This document shows, in pieces, positions 25,028 through 33,757 of a stretch of 64,000 nt of DNA; the stretch's first letter is position 1, and the number at the start of each line of letters is the position of its first letter. The notes below the pieces were generated by a model. It made no database searches. It was given only the letters and a program-made list of their open reading frames with translations, and was not told the DNA's origin. Made by a program: the position numbers and the translations under genes. Source of the DNA: 54-19 sp038210655 (GTDB taxonomy: Bacteria; Chloroflexota; Chloroflexia; Chloroheliales; Chloroheliaceae); assembly GCA_038210655.1 (NCBI GenBank), contig JBBQWM010000007.1, positions 1-64,000 of the forward strand. Reading direction: 5' to 3'.

Positions 25028-26209
25028 TTAAATTTCTTCTTCGGTCGTATCAACACCTTCTGTGGAAGGTTCCGAGACTTCTATCAGTTCTTCAACCTGT
25101 ATCTGTCCAATAAAATCTTCTACAGGCACTTGTTCTAATTTTGTTTTCAGATAGCTTTCTATCTGATCTTCCGGCATAGTGGTCAGTTCATGCTCGAAAC
25201 CCAGCGTTTCACTTAAAATAGAAGCAATTTGCTGGGGCCAGTAATTGGCGCTCATCTGTATGATAGTTCCTTTGATTTGCTGGGCTAACTCCACAATACG
25301 GCTATTTTTGCCAATACGATCAACTATAATAATGGTTGCCAGATAATAACGTGACCCACCAAGTTCTATTTGGCGCTCAAACCGGCTTACTTTGTCGAGC
25401 GAGATTTCAGGATTTCCGCGACCGATAAAACCAATATCAAATCTAACTCCTTGACCAAGTTTGTAAAGTAAAGTCGCATCACTCTCCCGCCGCTCTCCAC
25501 GAGAAGACAACCAGAATATACCTTCGCCTGGTTGCTCCTCTAGTACTTGTCTGAAACCTAGAATATGAAGTAACGAACCCAAAATGAGCTTTTCAAAAAG
25601 CTTACCATAAGCTGATTTCTCGGAACCCCGAATAGCTAAAGTTTGCGCTCCAATCGTATTGAACAGATAAGTTACCCACAGCCAGTTAATCTGAGATTGA
25701 ACGTGAGAATCCATCTTTAAAATGCCGAGCAATTCTCCATTCTCTCGTGTATGATTGGCAATAACTTCTTGACAAGTTTCTATATAACGGTCGCGGTAAG
25801 CTGATAGTGAGTCGCGGTTATCTCTCAAGACATTTTGAAAAGATTTATCGGTTAGACCTAATATCCATTGTGCAAGCCAGCGTTCGGATTTTGGGAGTTG
25901 TTTACGGTTAAGTAGATCAGTTGCCAGGTAGGGCAGTTGTGTCACAAAATTATCAGACTCGGCTGACCCTTTCAAAAAGAGATTTAACATTGCTAGATTA
26001 AGGGTGGCAACTCGTCTTCGGGTCAAAAGCTCAGTCGAATCGCGGAGGTTCTTGCCCACTAAAACATCAAGTACCACTCCGCGAACAACCTCAAGGCCAA
26101 TCTTCCGAACGAAATCGGAACCCTTGCCTGTAAGTAAATCTTTGGCATCGGAAGTCAGTAAATCGCTCAGAGGAGTTGCTACGCTTGACTTAGGAGGTTT
26201 CTTGGGCAT
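25028..26209 (-). CDS. CfrBI-family type II restriction endonuclease
   Basis: 393 residues, adjacent to a DNA methyltransferase with an 11-bp gap. The sequence fits my recollection of the CfrBI family: VVLDVLVGKNLRDSTELLTR, AQWILGLTDKSFQNVLRD, SEKSAYGKLFEKLILGSLL and RGERRESDATLLYK. The probable PD-(D/E)xK-type core is RFDIGFIGRGNPEISLDK. The reference enzyme cleaves CCWWGG, and the same target is a prediction. No signal or membrane segment. Lower GC than murE and the glycosyltransferases, as expected for a mobile defence cassette. The C-terminus is acidic. Its stop is only 22 bp before the murE start, so both are likely on one transcript. Confidence 0.8.
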   Translation of the reverse strand: MPKKPPKSSVATPLSDLLTSDAKDLLTGKGSDFVRKIGLEVVRGVVLDVLVGKNLRDSTELLTRRRVATLNLAMLNLFLKGSAESDNFVTQLPYLATDLLNRKQLPKSERWLAQWILGLTDKSFQNVLRDNRDSLSAYRDRYIETCQEVIANHTRENGELLGILKMDSHVQSQINWLWVTYLFNTIGAQTLAIRGSEKSAYGKLFEKLILGSLLHILGFRQVLEEQPGEGIFWLSSRGERRESDATLLYKLGQGVRFDIGFIGRGNPEISLDKVSRFERQIELGGSRYYLATIIIVDRIGKNSRIVELAQQIKGTIIQMSANYWPQQIASILSETLGFEHELTTMPEDQIESYLKTKLEQVPVEDFIGQIQVEELIEVSEPSTEGVDTTEEEI

Positions 26210-26220
26210 GTTTCTTCTCG

Positions 26221-27444
26221 TTAAAAGAGTCTATCTTCAACTTCAATTCTGGGACAATTAATGGTAAATACATTTCGAGCATCCAGGCCCAACCAATCTT
26301 TTGTTTCTTCCCGGATCACCGAAAAATATTTAGGCTCCTGTTCAATAAGCACAAAACGCCGACCTAATTTAACGGCAGCCTTGCCTAAAGTACCAATTCC
26401 GGCAAAAGGATCGAGAACCACATCGCCTTTGAAAGAGTAATAGCTAACAATACGCTCGGCCAATTCATCGGGGAAAATAGCCGGATGACGCTTGTCGTGG
26501 GCCGGTTTAATCCGCCAGATATTAGTAGCTTCATAATTGTCGCCAATACGAGAAGCTTCTACCAATTCTGGTTTTGGATGCGCCCGGATATTCCAATCAA
26601 TCAATTTAGAAGTATGTTTACGATAGACCAGAATATACTCAGTTACTGGCACTGCTTTATACTGAAGTGGGTTACGGTCGGCAGCAAAACGCCGCCCGCG
26701 CCCGGTAGCCCAGCCTGCTCCAGCTGGTTTTTCCCAGATAATGTCATCTATAAAATCGTAGCCTTCTTCGGTAAATATACGATGCATATCAAAGGGTACC
26801 GCGATTCTTCGGGATGCCTCATTCCGATTAGCTCTACGTACCAGAACGGGCGAAATATTCATGACGAAAAAGCGGCCTTCAGCCAGTACGCGATAGACAT
26901 TTTGAATTATTTTACGAAGCTTTAACAAGTACTCTTCATATGTGATGTAATCGGTGTATTCGGGACGGGCATTATAATAGGGTGGCGAAGTGAAAACTAG
27001 GTCAACTGCTTCGGCTGGCAAATCTTGCAAAATGTCTTCCGAGTCGCCTAAAGCAATTGTGTTGCGTAAGACGGAGAGCTTGTAAGATGCCGCATTTTCG
27101 CGCCCAGCTTCCTTGAGACCAGTTATAAGTTGGGTTTGACCACTTGATTGTCCATTCCGCCCTAATAGACGGGCTTCCAGAGTAGCAGGGGCAGTTGATT
27201 TGTCTTCCAAAATAAGTGAAGTCCGGGCATCCAGCACAACTTCACCAATACGCTGCCGGGTATTTTTAGTGAGCAGTGGCACTCGCCAGACATGATAGCG
27301 GTCGTCAACTTCTGGCAAACCAAAATCCACTACATTTTCTAGTTGAGCGCGGTGAAGCCAGACTAAACTGATTTGTTTGGCAGCCGCCACATCCAAAACA
27401 CTATACTTGCGTTGTTCTGCTACGGTAAAAGTTTTTTCTTCCAT
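26221..27444 (-). CDS. DNA (cytosine-N4 or adenine-N6) methyltransferase of the RM pair
   Basis: Protects host DNA from the adjacent nuclease. Catalytic motif IV is TSPPYYNARPEY and precedes motif I DPFAGIGTLGKAAVKLGRRF, the order of beta-class enzymes. SPPY rather than DPPY favours N4-cytosine, as in M.CfrBI. An N-terminal region of about 130 residues with no catalytic motif may hold accessory or target-recognition functions. First gene of the cassette (methylase, then nuclease, then murE). It opens after a strong terminator that insulates it from the NHL gene. No controller gene is seen, so timing may rest on gene order. Confidence 0.85.
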   Translation of the reverse strand: MEEKTFTVAEQRKYSVLDVAAAKQISLVWLHRAQLENVVDFGLPEVDDRYHVWRVPLLTKNTRQRIGEVVLDARTSLILEDKSTAPATLEARLLGRNGQSSGQTQLITGLKEAGRENAASYKLSVLRNTIALGDSEDILQDLPAEAVDLVFTSPPYYNARPEYTDYITYEEYLLKLRKIIQNVYRVLAEGRFFVMNISPVLVRRANRNEASRRIAVPFDMHRIFTEEGYDFIDDIIWEKPAGAGWATGRGRRFAADRNPLQYKAVPVTEYILVYRKHTSKLIDWNIRAHPKPELVEASRIGDNYEATNIWRIKPAHDKRHPAIFPDELAERIVSYYSFKGDVVLDPFAGIGTLGKAAVKLGRRFVLIEQEPKYFSVIREETKDWLGLDARNVFTINCPRIEVEDRLF

Positions 27445-27537
27445 AATTTCAAAATTTATTGGTTCTTTTGTAAGCCCTCTTGTGTGCTGTCTAAGATAAT
27501 ACCATATTTTTGCCGTTAGTATGCGAAATTAAAGTCT

Positions 27538-27603
27538 ACCGAAATAAAAAGCCCTCCCCAATCGTCTTTTGCAAGAAGGTTAGGGAGGGCTTTTTATTTC
27601 GGT
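27538..27603. terminator. Perfect 21-bp bidirectional terminator
   Basis: ACCGAAATAAAAAGCCCTCCC (27538-27558) is exactly complementary to 27583-27603. GC-rich inner stem with T-runs on both strands. It abuts the stop codon of the NHL gene (minus strand). Confidence 0.9.
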
Positions 27604-30009
27604 CTAACGCTGTCGGAATTTCTGAACCCGGTCGTTGTAGATTTCGGCTACGTAGATGTTACCCTGCTTATCGAGAGCAATCCCGGCAGGCCGGATAAAC
27701 TGAGTGTCGGCGGTACCAAAGCTACCCCATTGCAACTGATAGCCCCCATTGCTATCGAATTTTTGGACGCGCCGGTTATCGCTATCAACTACAAAGACAT
27801 TGCCCTGTCCATCGACGGCAACCCCGTAAGGATTGTTAAATTGACCGTCACCGCTGCCCTGGCTACCCCACTTGGTAACAAACTTGCCGTTGCGATCAAA
27901 TTTTTGGACCCGGTGATTAAAAGTGTCGGGTACGTAGATGTTACCCTGTCCGTCTACAGCGACACTATACGGCCCATTAAACTGCCCGTCCCCGGTTCCG
28001 CTTCGTCCGACGGTCAGCTTGAGATTGGGCTGACCAGACTTGACGTTGAAAACCAGCACCGGGCCATAACCTCGATCCACCAGATACAAATTTCCGGCAG
28101 CGTCGAAGGTCATACCCCAGGGTCGATCAAAATTGTATTCTTTATCCCCAAAAAATTTGCTCCATTGCCCCAGGGCGTTACCGTTGCTATCAAATTTTTG
28201 GAGACGGCTGTTAAAGGTATCCGCAACCCAGATATTACCATCCGGATCGACCGCTAGACCTTCCGGGCTATTAAACTGACCCCCACTTGTCCCCAGGCTG
28301 CCCCAGCGTTTGATATAACGCCCGCTACTATCAAACTTCTGGATAAAATCTTTGGCTGTATCGGTTACATAGACAAAGCCTTGATTATCAATGGCTACAC
28401 TCCAGGGGGCAGAAGGTTGGGCATCAACATTGCCACTACCGCCCCATTTGGTAAGTGGTTTGCCACCACCATCAAACTTTAGAATGCGGCGGTTATTAAA
28501 ATCGGCGACATAAACATTCCCGGCCCCATCGATTGTTAATCCGCGTGGACTATTGAACTGGTTATCGGCAGCACCAAAGCTACCCCATTTCAACAAGAAA
28601 GTTCCATTGCTATCGAACTTGCTCACCCGGTTTGCGCTGGAGTCGGATACCCAAACATTGTTTTGACTATCGACTGCGATTGCACCGGGGAACCCGAACT
28701 GGTTATCGTTAGTGCCAAAGCTGCCCCATTTGGTCAGGAATGTGCCGTTACTATCAAACTTTTGGATCCGGCTATTGCCGGAGTCGGCGACATAAACGTT
28801 ACCGGCCCCATCGGCAGCCAGACCGAGCGGGCTATCAAATTGACCATCCCCCTTGCCCTTGCTGCCCCATTTGGTCAGGAACTTGCCGTTACTATCAAAC
28901 TTTTGGATGCGCCCACTGTTGTCGAAGGTATCGGCATCCCCTACATAAACGTTGCCTTGCCGATCCACCGCGACCCCGTAAGGGCTGGTAAACTGGCCGT
29001 CTCCTTTACCTTCACCACCCCACTTGGCTAGAAATTCCAGGTTACTATCGAATTTCTGGATACGGTGATTATCCCGGTCGGCGACGTAAACATTACCCTG
29101 GCTATCGGTAGCCACTCCCCAGACCCCAAAGAAATCACCATCGGCACAACCGGCAGCACAGTTGCCCGGATTACCGCGCCGTCGCAAATACTGCCCGTTT
29201 GCATCGTGCTTCTGGATACGATTGTTGCCAAAATCGACCACGTAAACGTTACCCTGTACACCAACGGCGATCCCGGTCGGACGTTTTAGTTCGTTGTAGC
29301 CTCGGCCCACCTTCCAGACGAAATCCAACTTGCTTTTGGGAGCTTTGATCTGGTTGCCCAACAGCCCCAGCAAGATAACATACTTATTGTCGTCTTTGCC
29401 AATATTTTCAGGGTGAAATTCAAACCGCGCTCGCTCAAACCACTGGGTGTCAAAAATCTTGCCAGTTTCTGGGTCTACCTCCTGATGACGCTCGCTGATC
29501 GGGAAGCCGAACCGTTTGAGACCGCCTTTGTTTTGCCAATAATCCAAAAAGTTGAAGCCCAGGTTGTGACCGGTTTCCTTAAAAAAGGCTTGTTGCTCTT
29601 TAGGGCGTTCCGGGCTGATAAGCTCCTGGTTTGGCACAAAGTCCGGGTCAGAGTTGAGCGCCTCGCGTCGCAAGTCCTTCCCCAATAACCCTAGCAATAC
29701 CTCGTACTCAGTCCCAGCATTTTCGGGGTGCAACTCGAAGCGGTTACGCTGGAACCATTGCGTCAGGAAAACCTTCCCTGTTTCGGGGTCTGTTTCGTTT
29801 TGAGCATCGGTAATTGGGAAGCCGTAAGCTTCCAGCCCACCATTTGACCGCCAATACTGCAAAAACTTGCCGCTAACCGTCTTACCCGTCTCCGGGAACA
29901 ATTGGCTATCATCGGCGGCTAAGACCGGGGCGTACAACCCCAACCACAAACTCAAAGCCAACAAAGTGGTCAAGAGGAAACTAAAGCGTGCCGTTCGGAT
30001 ACGTTTCAT
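27604..30009 (-). CDS. Secreted 12-repeat NHL protein with surface modules
   Basis: Exported protein of about 801 residues. A signal peptide (FLLTTLLALSLWLGLYAPVLAA) precedes two copies of the lineage module (GKTVSGKFLQYWRSNGGLEAYGFPI ... is one; QWFQRNRFELHPEN its second half), residues 30-220. From about 225 to the end are 12 NHL repeats of some 47 residues (core pattern PxGVAVDxxGNVYVADxxNxRIQKFDSNG), enough for two six-bladed propellers. Such propellers bind proteins, nucleic acids or glycans. MKRIRTARF at 30009 is preferred to the ATG at 30027. It stands alone, ended by a strong terminator. Role unknown. Confidence 0.85.
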   Translation of the reverse strand: MKRIRTARFSFLLTTLLALSLWLGLYAPVLAADDSQLFPETGKTVSGKFLQYWRSNGGLEAYGFPITDAQNETDPETGKVFLTQWFQRNRFELHPENAGTEYEVLLGLLGKDLRREALNSDPDFVPNQELISPERPKEQQAFFKETGHNLGFNFLDYWQNKGGLKRFGFPISERHQEVDPETGKIFDTQWFERARFEFHPENIGKDDNKYVILLGLLGNQIKAPKSKLDFVWKVGRGYNELKRPTGIAVGVQGNVYVVDFGNNRIQKHDANGQYLRRRGNPGNCAAGCADGDFFGVWGVATDSQGNVYVADRDNHRIQKFDSNLEFLAKWGGEGKGDGQFTSPYGVAVDRQGNVYVGDADTFDNSGRIQKFDSNGKFLTKWGSKGKGDGQFDSPLGLAADGAGNVYVADSGNSRIQKFDSNGTFLTKWGSFGTNDNQFGFPGAIAVDSQNNVWVSDSSANRVSKFDSNGTFLLKWGSFGAADNQFNSPRGLTIDGAGNVYVADFNNRRILKFDGGGKPLTKWGGSGNVDAQPSAPWSVAIDNQGFVYVTDTAKDFIQKFDSSGRYIKRWGSLGTSGGQFNSPEGLAVDPDGNIWVADTFNSRLQKFDSNGNALGQWSKFFGDKEYNFDRPWGMTFDAAGNLYLVDRGYGPVLVFNVKSGQPNLKLTVGRSGTGDGQFNGPYSVAVDGQGNIYVPDTFNHRVQKFDRNGKFVTKWGSQGSGDGQFNNPYGVAVDGQGNVFVVDSDNRRVQKFDSNGGYQLQWGSFGTADTQFIRPAGIALDKQGNIYVAEIYNDRVQKFRQR

Positions 30010-30302
30010 GTTATGTACACGGCGCAAAACCTTCTACCCAACCGGAGCTAGGGAGCGCCGTTCCTCCTTTCTACAAATAACCAAAACTTGAAAACACTAT
30101 TTAACTTGGATTGGGAAAGTGCTAAAAACTAACCGGGCCGGGCCGGTGATTACACTGCAAAATATTCTTAGTATAATATTACTATACAGAAGTGGAGCAA
30201 GAAATCCGTATTGCGGTTCAGTCAGCAAGTTTAACTTGCCGAGGGCGCTCCTGGTTCGGCAAATCCAAACCGGCAGCGCCTAACTCTATTAAATCAAACC
30301 CC

Positions 30303-32312
30303 TTAACAACCTACCTGACAAACTGTTGGTTTGGGAGGCGGGGGCGTGTTGACGGGTGGTTTGGTAGTATTGGGCGGTGGAGCCTGGGTCGTATTATTGA
30401 CCGGTGGCCGGGTGGTCTGGACTACCGGCGGTTGGGTAGGGGCTGCCACGACCTTAAACTCTGGTTGATTACCGACCAGATTGCCGTTGTAACGGACTTC
30501 AAACTTGTAGTCGCCCGGTTCCTTCTTGCCAAATGAGAAGGTCTGGAAACCTTTGGGTTTGGATAACTTGACCTTCAAAGGCGGTTGCGCTGCGCCATTG
30601 GCGATCAAAGTTACTTCGAGTTCATCCACATTAACCTGAGCATTCTCAACATTGAAGAAGCCGAATATCTCGGCCCCGGTGTCGAACTCACTCGTTGCAT
30701 CGGCGGCTGTAACCGGGTCAACATCACCCCGCCGGGCCGTCCCGGAACCGTAGACCACCAGAGGTGGCGGAGTGGGAGTAACGGTTGGGGCAGGCGTAGC
30801 GGTTGGCGCGGGTGTGTTGGTAGAGGTCGCGCTTGGGGCAGGCGTAGCACTCGGCGCGGCGGTCGTAACCACTACCGGGGCCGTGGTCGGCGCGACAGTT
30901 GTAGCAATTACCGGGGCGGTGGTCGGCACTATATTTACCGTAACAGTCGGCGTGGGAAGATTAGCGGCTTGTGGGGTCGGTGTAACTGTTGAAGAATCTT
31001 TGGGCAACAGAACTAGCAGCCCTACTACCAGTAGAGCAACCAAAACGGCTCCCCCAATGCCAAGTGGCAACCATAAACCACCTTTTTTCCGTTCTTCCGG
31101 CTGGCGGGTAGCGGGCGGATATGGCCCGGAAGGGGGCGGACTATACGAACCGTGCGGCGGCGGTGGGCCGGGCATAGGTGGCCTGCTCCCAGACGGTGGC
31201 GTAGCTAGATGGGTTTGTTCATTTCTGGGCATCGGCGGTGGTGTCACCGGCCTAACCACTTCATTTCTGGGCATCGGCGGCGATGGTGTCACTGGCCTAA
31301 CCGGTTGTGGTGGCGGCGTAATCGGGCGGTAGACATCGGCTTTTTGACCCGAATCCATTCGGCGAGTGGGGTCGGTGGTCGGGCCGGTCGCAGGGCGTGG
31401 CGGTGGTGGAGTAAGCGGCCCGGTATCCGATTTATTACCCGGCCAGGTCGGAAGTGTAACTGGCCCCGAAGGACGGGATGGACCAAGCGTCGAATTAACA
31501 CTATCCTCGAAAGCCTCACCAAATTCGATCATGTTAGCAAAGCGATCTTGAGGGGATTTGGCAAGGGCGGTCGTAAGTACCGCTACGATTTGGGGAGTAA
31601 GCTGGTTGTTGTACATCAGCGGGTCGGGCAAGGGTCGGCTGACGTGGCCCATCACGGTCGCTATGGGGGTATCGGCGCGGAAAGGCTTGACCCCCGTCAG
31701 CATCTCATACAAAACTACCCCTAGCGAATACTGATCGCTGCGCCCGTCCACCGGGTCGCCCATGCCCTGTTCAGGACTCATGTATTCGGGGGTTCCGATC
31801 CCGGTTCCGGTCGCCGTCAGGTGGGCCGTATTTTCCTGCATCAGCTTGGCAATGCCGAAATCGCTCAAAATAGCCCGGTCGCGCTTGTCCATCAAAACGT
31901 TGGCAGGCTTGACATCTCGGTGGACAAAACCTCGTTCGTGGGCATATTCGAGTGCATTGGCAAGTTGGGTTATAATTTTGGCACTAAGCCTTAAATCGAG
32001 CGGCAACCCCAAGCGGTCACGCAAGGTTCCGCCCGGAACCAATTGAGTTACGATATAAGGAACATTGTTTTCCTGTCCAAAATCATAAATTGCCAAAATG
32101 TTGGGGTGGTCTAGCCCGGCAATGCTGCGAGCCTCAATCCGAAAACGTTCCATAAAGTTGGGGTTATCCGCGTATTGTTCGAGTACGACTTTGATGGCTA
32201 CTTCCCGGTTTAAGTTAGGCTGGTAAGCTCGATAAACGGTAGCCATTCCGCCCCGTCCGATTACTTCTCGTACTTCATATTGTCCAATCCGTTTTAATTC
32301 ACCCGTTGCCAT
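30303..32312 (-). CDS. Membrane Ser/Thr protein kinase with extracellular domain
   Basis: PknB-type (Hanks) kinase of 669 residues. Glycine loop GRGGMATVYRA, Lys in VAIKVVL, catalytic HRDVKPANVL, DFGIAKL, and activation-segment GTPEYMSPEQ are all intact, so activity is expected. A long Pro-rich stretch (about 275-400) leads to one membrane helix (LPLGIGGAVLVALLVVGLLVLL). Outside is a Thr/Pro-rich stalk and an Ig-like domain (residues about 520-600), followed by another Pro-rich tail. ATG at 32312 has AAGGAGAG eight bases upstream, and the TGA of a short upstream frame overlaps that site. No PASTA domains, so the ligand is not obvious. Confidence 0.9.
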   Translation of the reverse strand: MATGELKRIGQYEVREVIGRGGMATVYRAYQPNLNREVAIKVVLEQYADNPNFMERFRIEARSIAGLDHPNILAIYDFGQENNVPYIVTQLVPGGTLRDRLGLPLDLRLSAKIITQLANALEYAHERGFVHRDVKPANVLMDKRDRAILSDFGIAKLMQENTAHLTATGTGIGTPEYMSPEQGMGDPVDGRSDQYSLGVVLYEMLTGVKPFRADTPIATVMGHVSRPLPDPLMYNNQLTPQIVAVLTTALAKSPQDRFANMIEFGEAFEDSVNSTLGPSRPSGPVTLPTWPGNKSDTGPLTPPPPRPATGPTTDPTRRMDSGQKADVYRPITPPPQPVRPVTPSPPMPRNEVVRPVTPPPMPRNEQTHLATPPSGSRPPMPGPPPPHGSYSPPPSGPYPPATRQPEERKKGGLWLPLGIGGAVLVALLVVGLLVLLPKDSSTVTPTPQAANLPTPTVTVNIVPTTAPVIATTVAPTTAPVVVTTAAPSATPAPSATSTNTPAPTATPAPTVTPTPPPLVVYGSGTARRGDVDPVTAADATSEFDTGAEIFGFFNVENAQVNVDELEVTLIANGAAQPPLKVKLSKPKGFQTFSFGKKEPGDYKFEVRYNGNLVGNQPEFKVVAAPTQPPVVQTTRPPVNNTTQAPPPNTTKPPVNTPPPPKPTVCQVGC

Positions 32313-32326
32313 CGGCAGTCTCTCCT

Positions 32327-32500
32327 TCAATTGTGATTGGTCTGGGCTGGTATTTGATCTATAAATACGGGCAATTTACTTTCCCATGAAACTCGCTGAT
32401 TTCGATTATACTTAATTATAGTAACTACGCAGTCCTGTCCCCCTGAGCCGCCGCCCCCAAAGAGAGTAAGGCCACGAAGGGTCTCAGTTAGGGCCATCAT
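32327..32500 (-). CDS. Short frame upstream of the kinase, possible phosphatase remnant
   Basis: 57 residues (ATGATG start), ending in TGA immediately before the kinase ribosome site, so it could be translationally coupled. The middle part LFGGGGSGGQDCVVTIIKYN resembles the end of PP2C phosphatases (GG.DN.TV.VV), which often sit next to such kinases. The frame is open a little further upstream (VHEG) to a TGA. Either a small protein or the tail of a lost phosphatase gene. The ribosome site is weak (GAGGG). No firm assignment. Confidence 0.3.
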   Translation of the reverse strand: MMALTETLRGLTLFGGGGSGGQDCVVTIIKYNRNQRVSWESKLPVFIDQIPAQTNHN

Positions 32501-32526
32501 ACCCTCGTGAACGCTTATGCTATCGT

Positions 32527-33420
32527 TTAAACCTCACCTTGCTCTAACCGACGGAGTTTCTCGCCCATCTGCTCAATCTCACGCTGCAAAGTTTCTTTGG
32601 CCTTTCGTTCGGTAGCTTCACGTTGTAGAGCAACTTCTTTAGCTTGCCGTTCGGTTTCTAACTGCTGTAAAGCTGCCGCTTCGCGTTGGAGGGCGGCTTC
32701 TTTGGCCTTCCGCTCGGTCTCTTTAGCTTGCCGCTCGGTTTCTTTAGCTTGGCGCTCGGTTTCTTTAGCTTGGTGGGCCGCCTCGGCATCAGTTAGCCTT
32801 TGGTTGCCCTCTCGGTCAAACAGGCGCAGCATCTCTCCGTCCGGCACCAGCCAGCTATCCAACTGCTCGCTCCACATCCGTCCGGCGCTGTCCGCTTTTA
32901 GTTGCTCGTACTTGCCTTCCACCAACCGCCAGCCGTACAAGCGTGGTGTGTTGCTTTCGCTCTTGCGCTCTCTAGGGTCGTAGGCAAAATACTCCGTTAT
33001 CCCCCACGCTTCGTAACGCGGTGGCTTCTTTATCAAATCGTTGGAGGGCTTGTTCTTCGAGATGACTTCGATCACCACTTCGGGCGCTGGCCCATCTACC
33101 CCGATTTGATAGCTCCCTTCGCTTAACTCCTCGCGACTTTTTAGCACGAAGACATCGGGGTAGAGCGGCTTTTCTTTGTACTGCCCAGTGCCGTAAATCT
33201 TTATCTCGCGCTCGACCACAAAGCGGTTTAGTTGATAAAAGAAGCGCAAGATTTGGAGCAGGTAATCGACCAACAAGTTGTGGGTAGGGTCAGGCATATC
33301 ACCAAGCTCCTCGCGTAATTGCCAAAAGTTCTCTTCAATATCGTAAAAATGGCGGGGCGGTTCTTCCTGCTCTAAGATTAATTGATCGAGTTGCACTTGT
33401 AGATTGGTCCGGGCAGTCAT
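32527..33420 (-). CDS. Uma2-family (DUF820) PD-(D/E)xK protein
   Basis: 297 residues. The restriction-fold core is visible: LYPDVFVLK (metal Asp) and PEVVIEVISKNKPSNDLIKK (Glu and Lys), then YEAWGITEYFAYDP and RLYGWRL, standard for Uma2 proteins. Residues 210-295 form a coiled coil built from near-identical AKETERQ heptads, reflected as a short DNA repeat at 32600-32770. Uma2 proteins are widely multiplied in cyanobacteria and Chloroflexota and lack a settled function. It ends about 25 bp before the short frame ahead of the kinase. Confidence 0.85.
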   Translation of the reverse strand: MTARTNLQVQLDQLILEQEEPPRHFYDIEENFWQLREELGDMPDPTHNLLVDYLLQILRFFYQLNRFVVEREIKIYGTGQYKEKPLYPDVFVLKSREELSEGSYQIGVDGPAPEVVIEVISKNKPSNDLIKKPPRYEAWGITEYFAYDPRERKSESNTPRLYGWRLVEGKYEQLKADSAGRMWSEQLDSWLVPDGEMLRLFDREGNQRLTDAEAAHQAKETERQAKETERQAKETERKAKEAALQREAAALQQLETERQAKEVALQREATERKAKETLQREIEQMGEKLRRLEQGEV

Positions 33421-33757
33421 CTCACTATCTGCCTTTCTTTTTTATCAACACAAACTATAGCTTTGCACCATTATAGTAGTTATCGTGTAATCGTTCACAG
33501 CCTGATAGGGATGTGTATTTACTAATTATAACCTATTTTTGAGTCTAAATACCATACTACCATACCTGTTTTTTTATTTTTGCGGTACTTAGGAAACCTT
33601 GAGATAGTTCATCGCTCAGTTATTTCCTGGTCAGGCAAGTTATAGTCTGACCGAAACCTACAGTTCTTTATAAATTGTTTGCATAGTATAAATAATACCA
33701 AATCGCTCAACTTGCAATGGCTTTTGTCACATTTTATATAACTGGTTTAGACTAAAG
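33421..33757. other. AT-rich intergenic gap
   Basis: 337 bases with no gene, repeat family member or clear hairpin. It probably holds the promoter of the Uma2 gene; no good -10/-35 pair could be fixed. Confidence 0.4.

Noticed and set aside
27604..29350. Regular DNA repeats of about 141 bp that might look like a tandem or CRISPR-like array
   Set aside because: They are in frame on the minus strand and encode NHL propeller blades; units are too long and divergent for CRISPR.
30772..31332. Gly/Val-rich 186-codon frame on the plus strand
   Set aside because: Antisense shadow of the Pro/Thr-rich linker of the Ser/Thr kinase.
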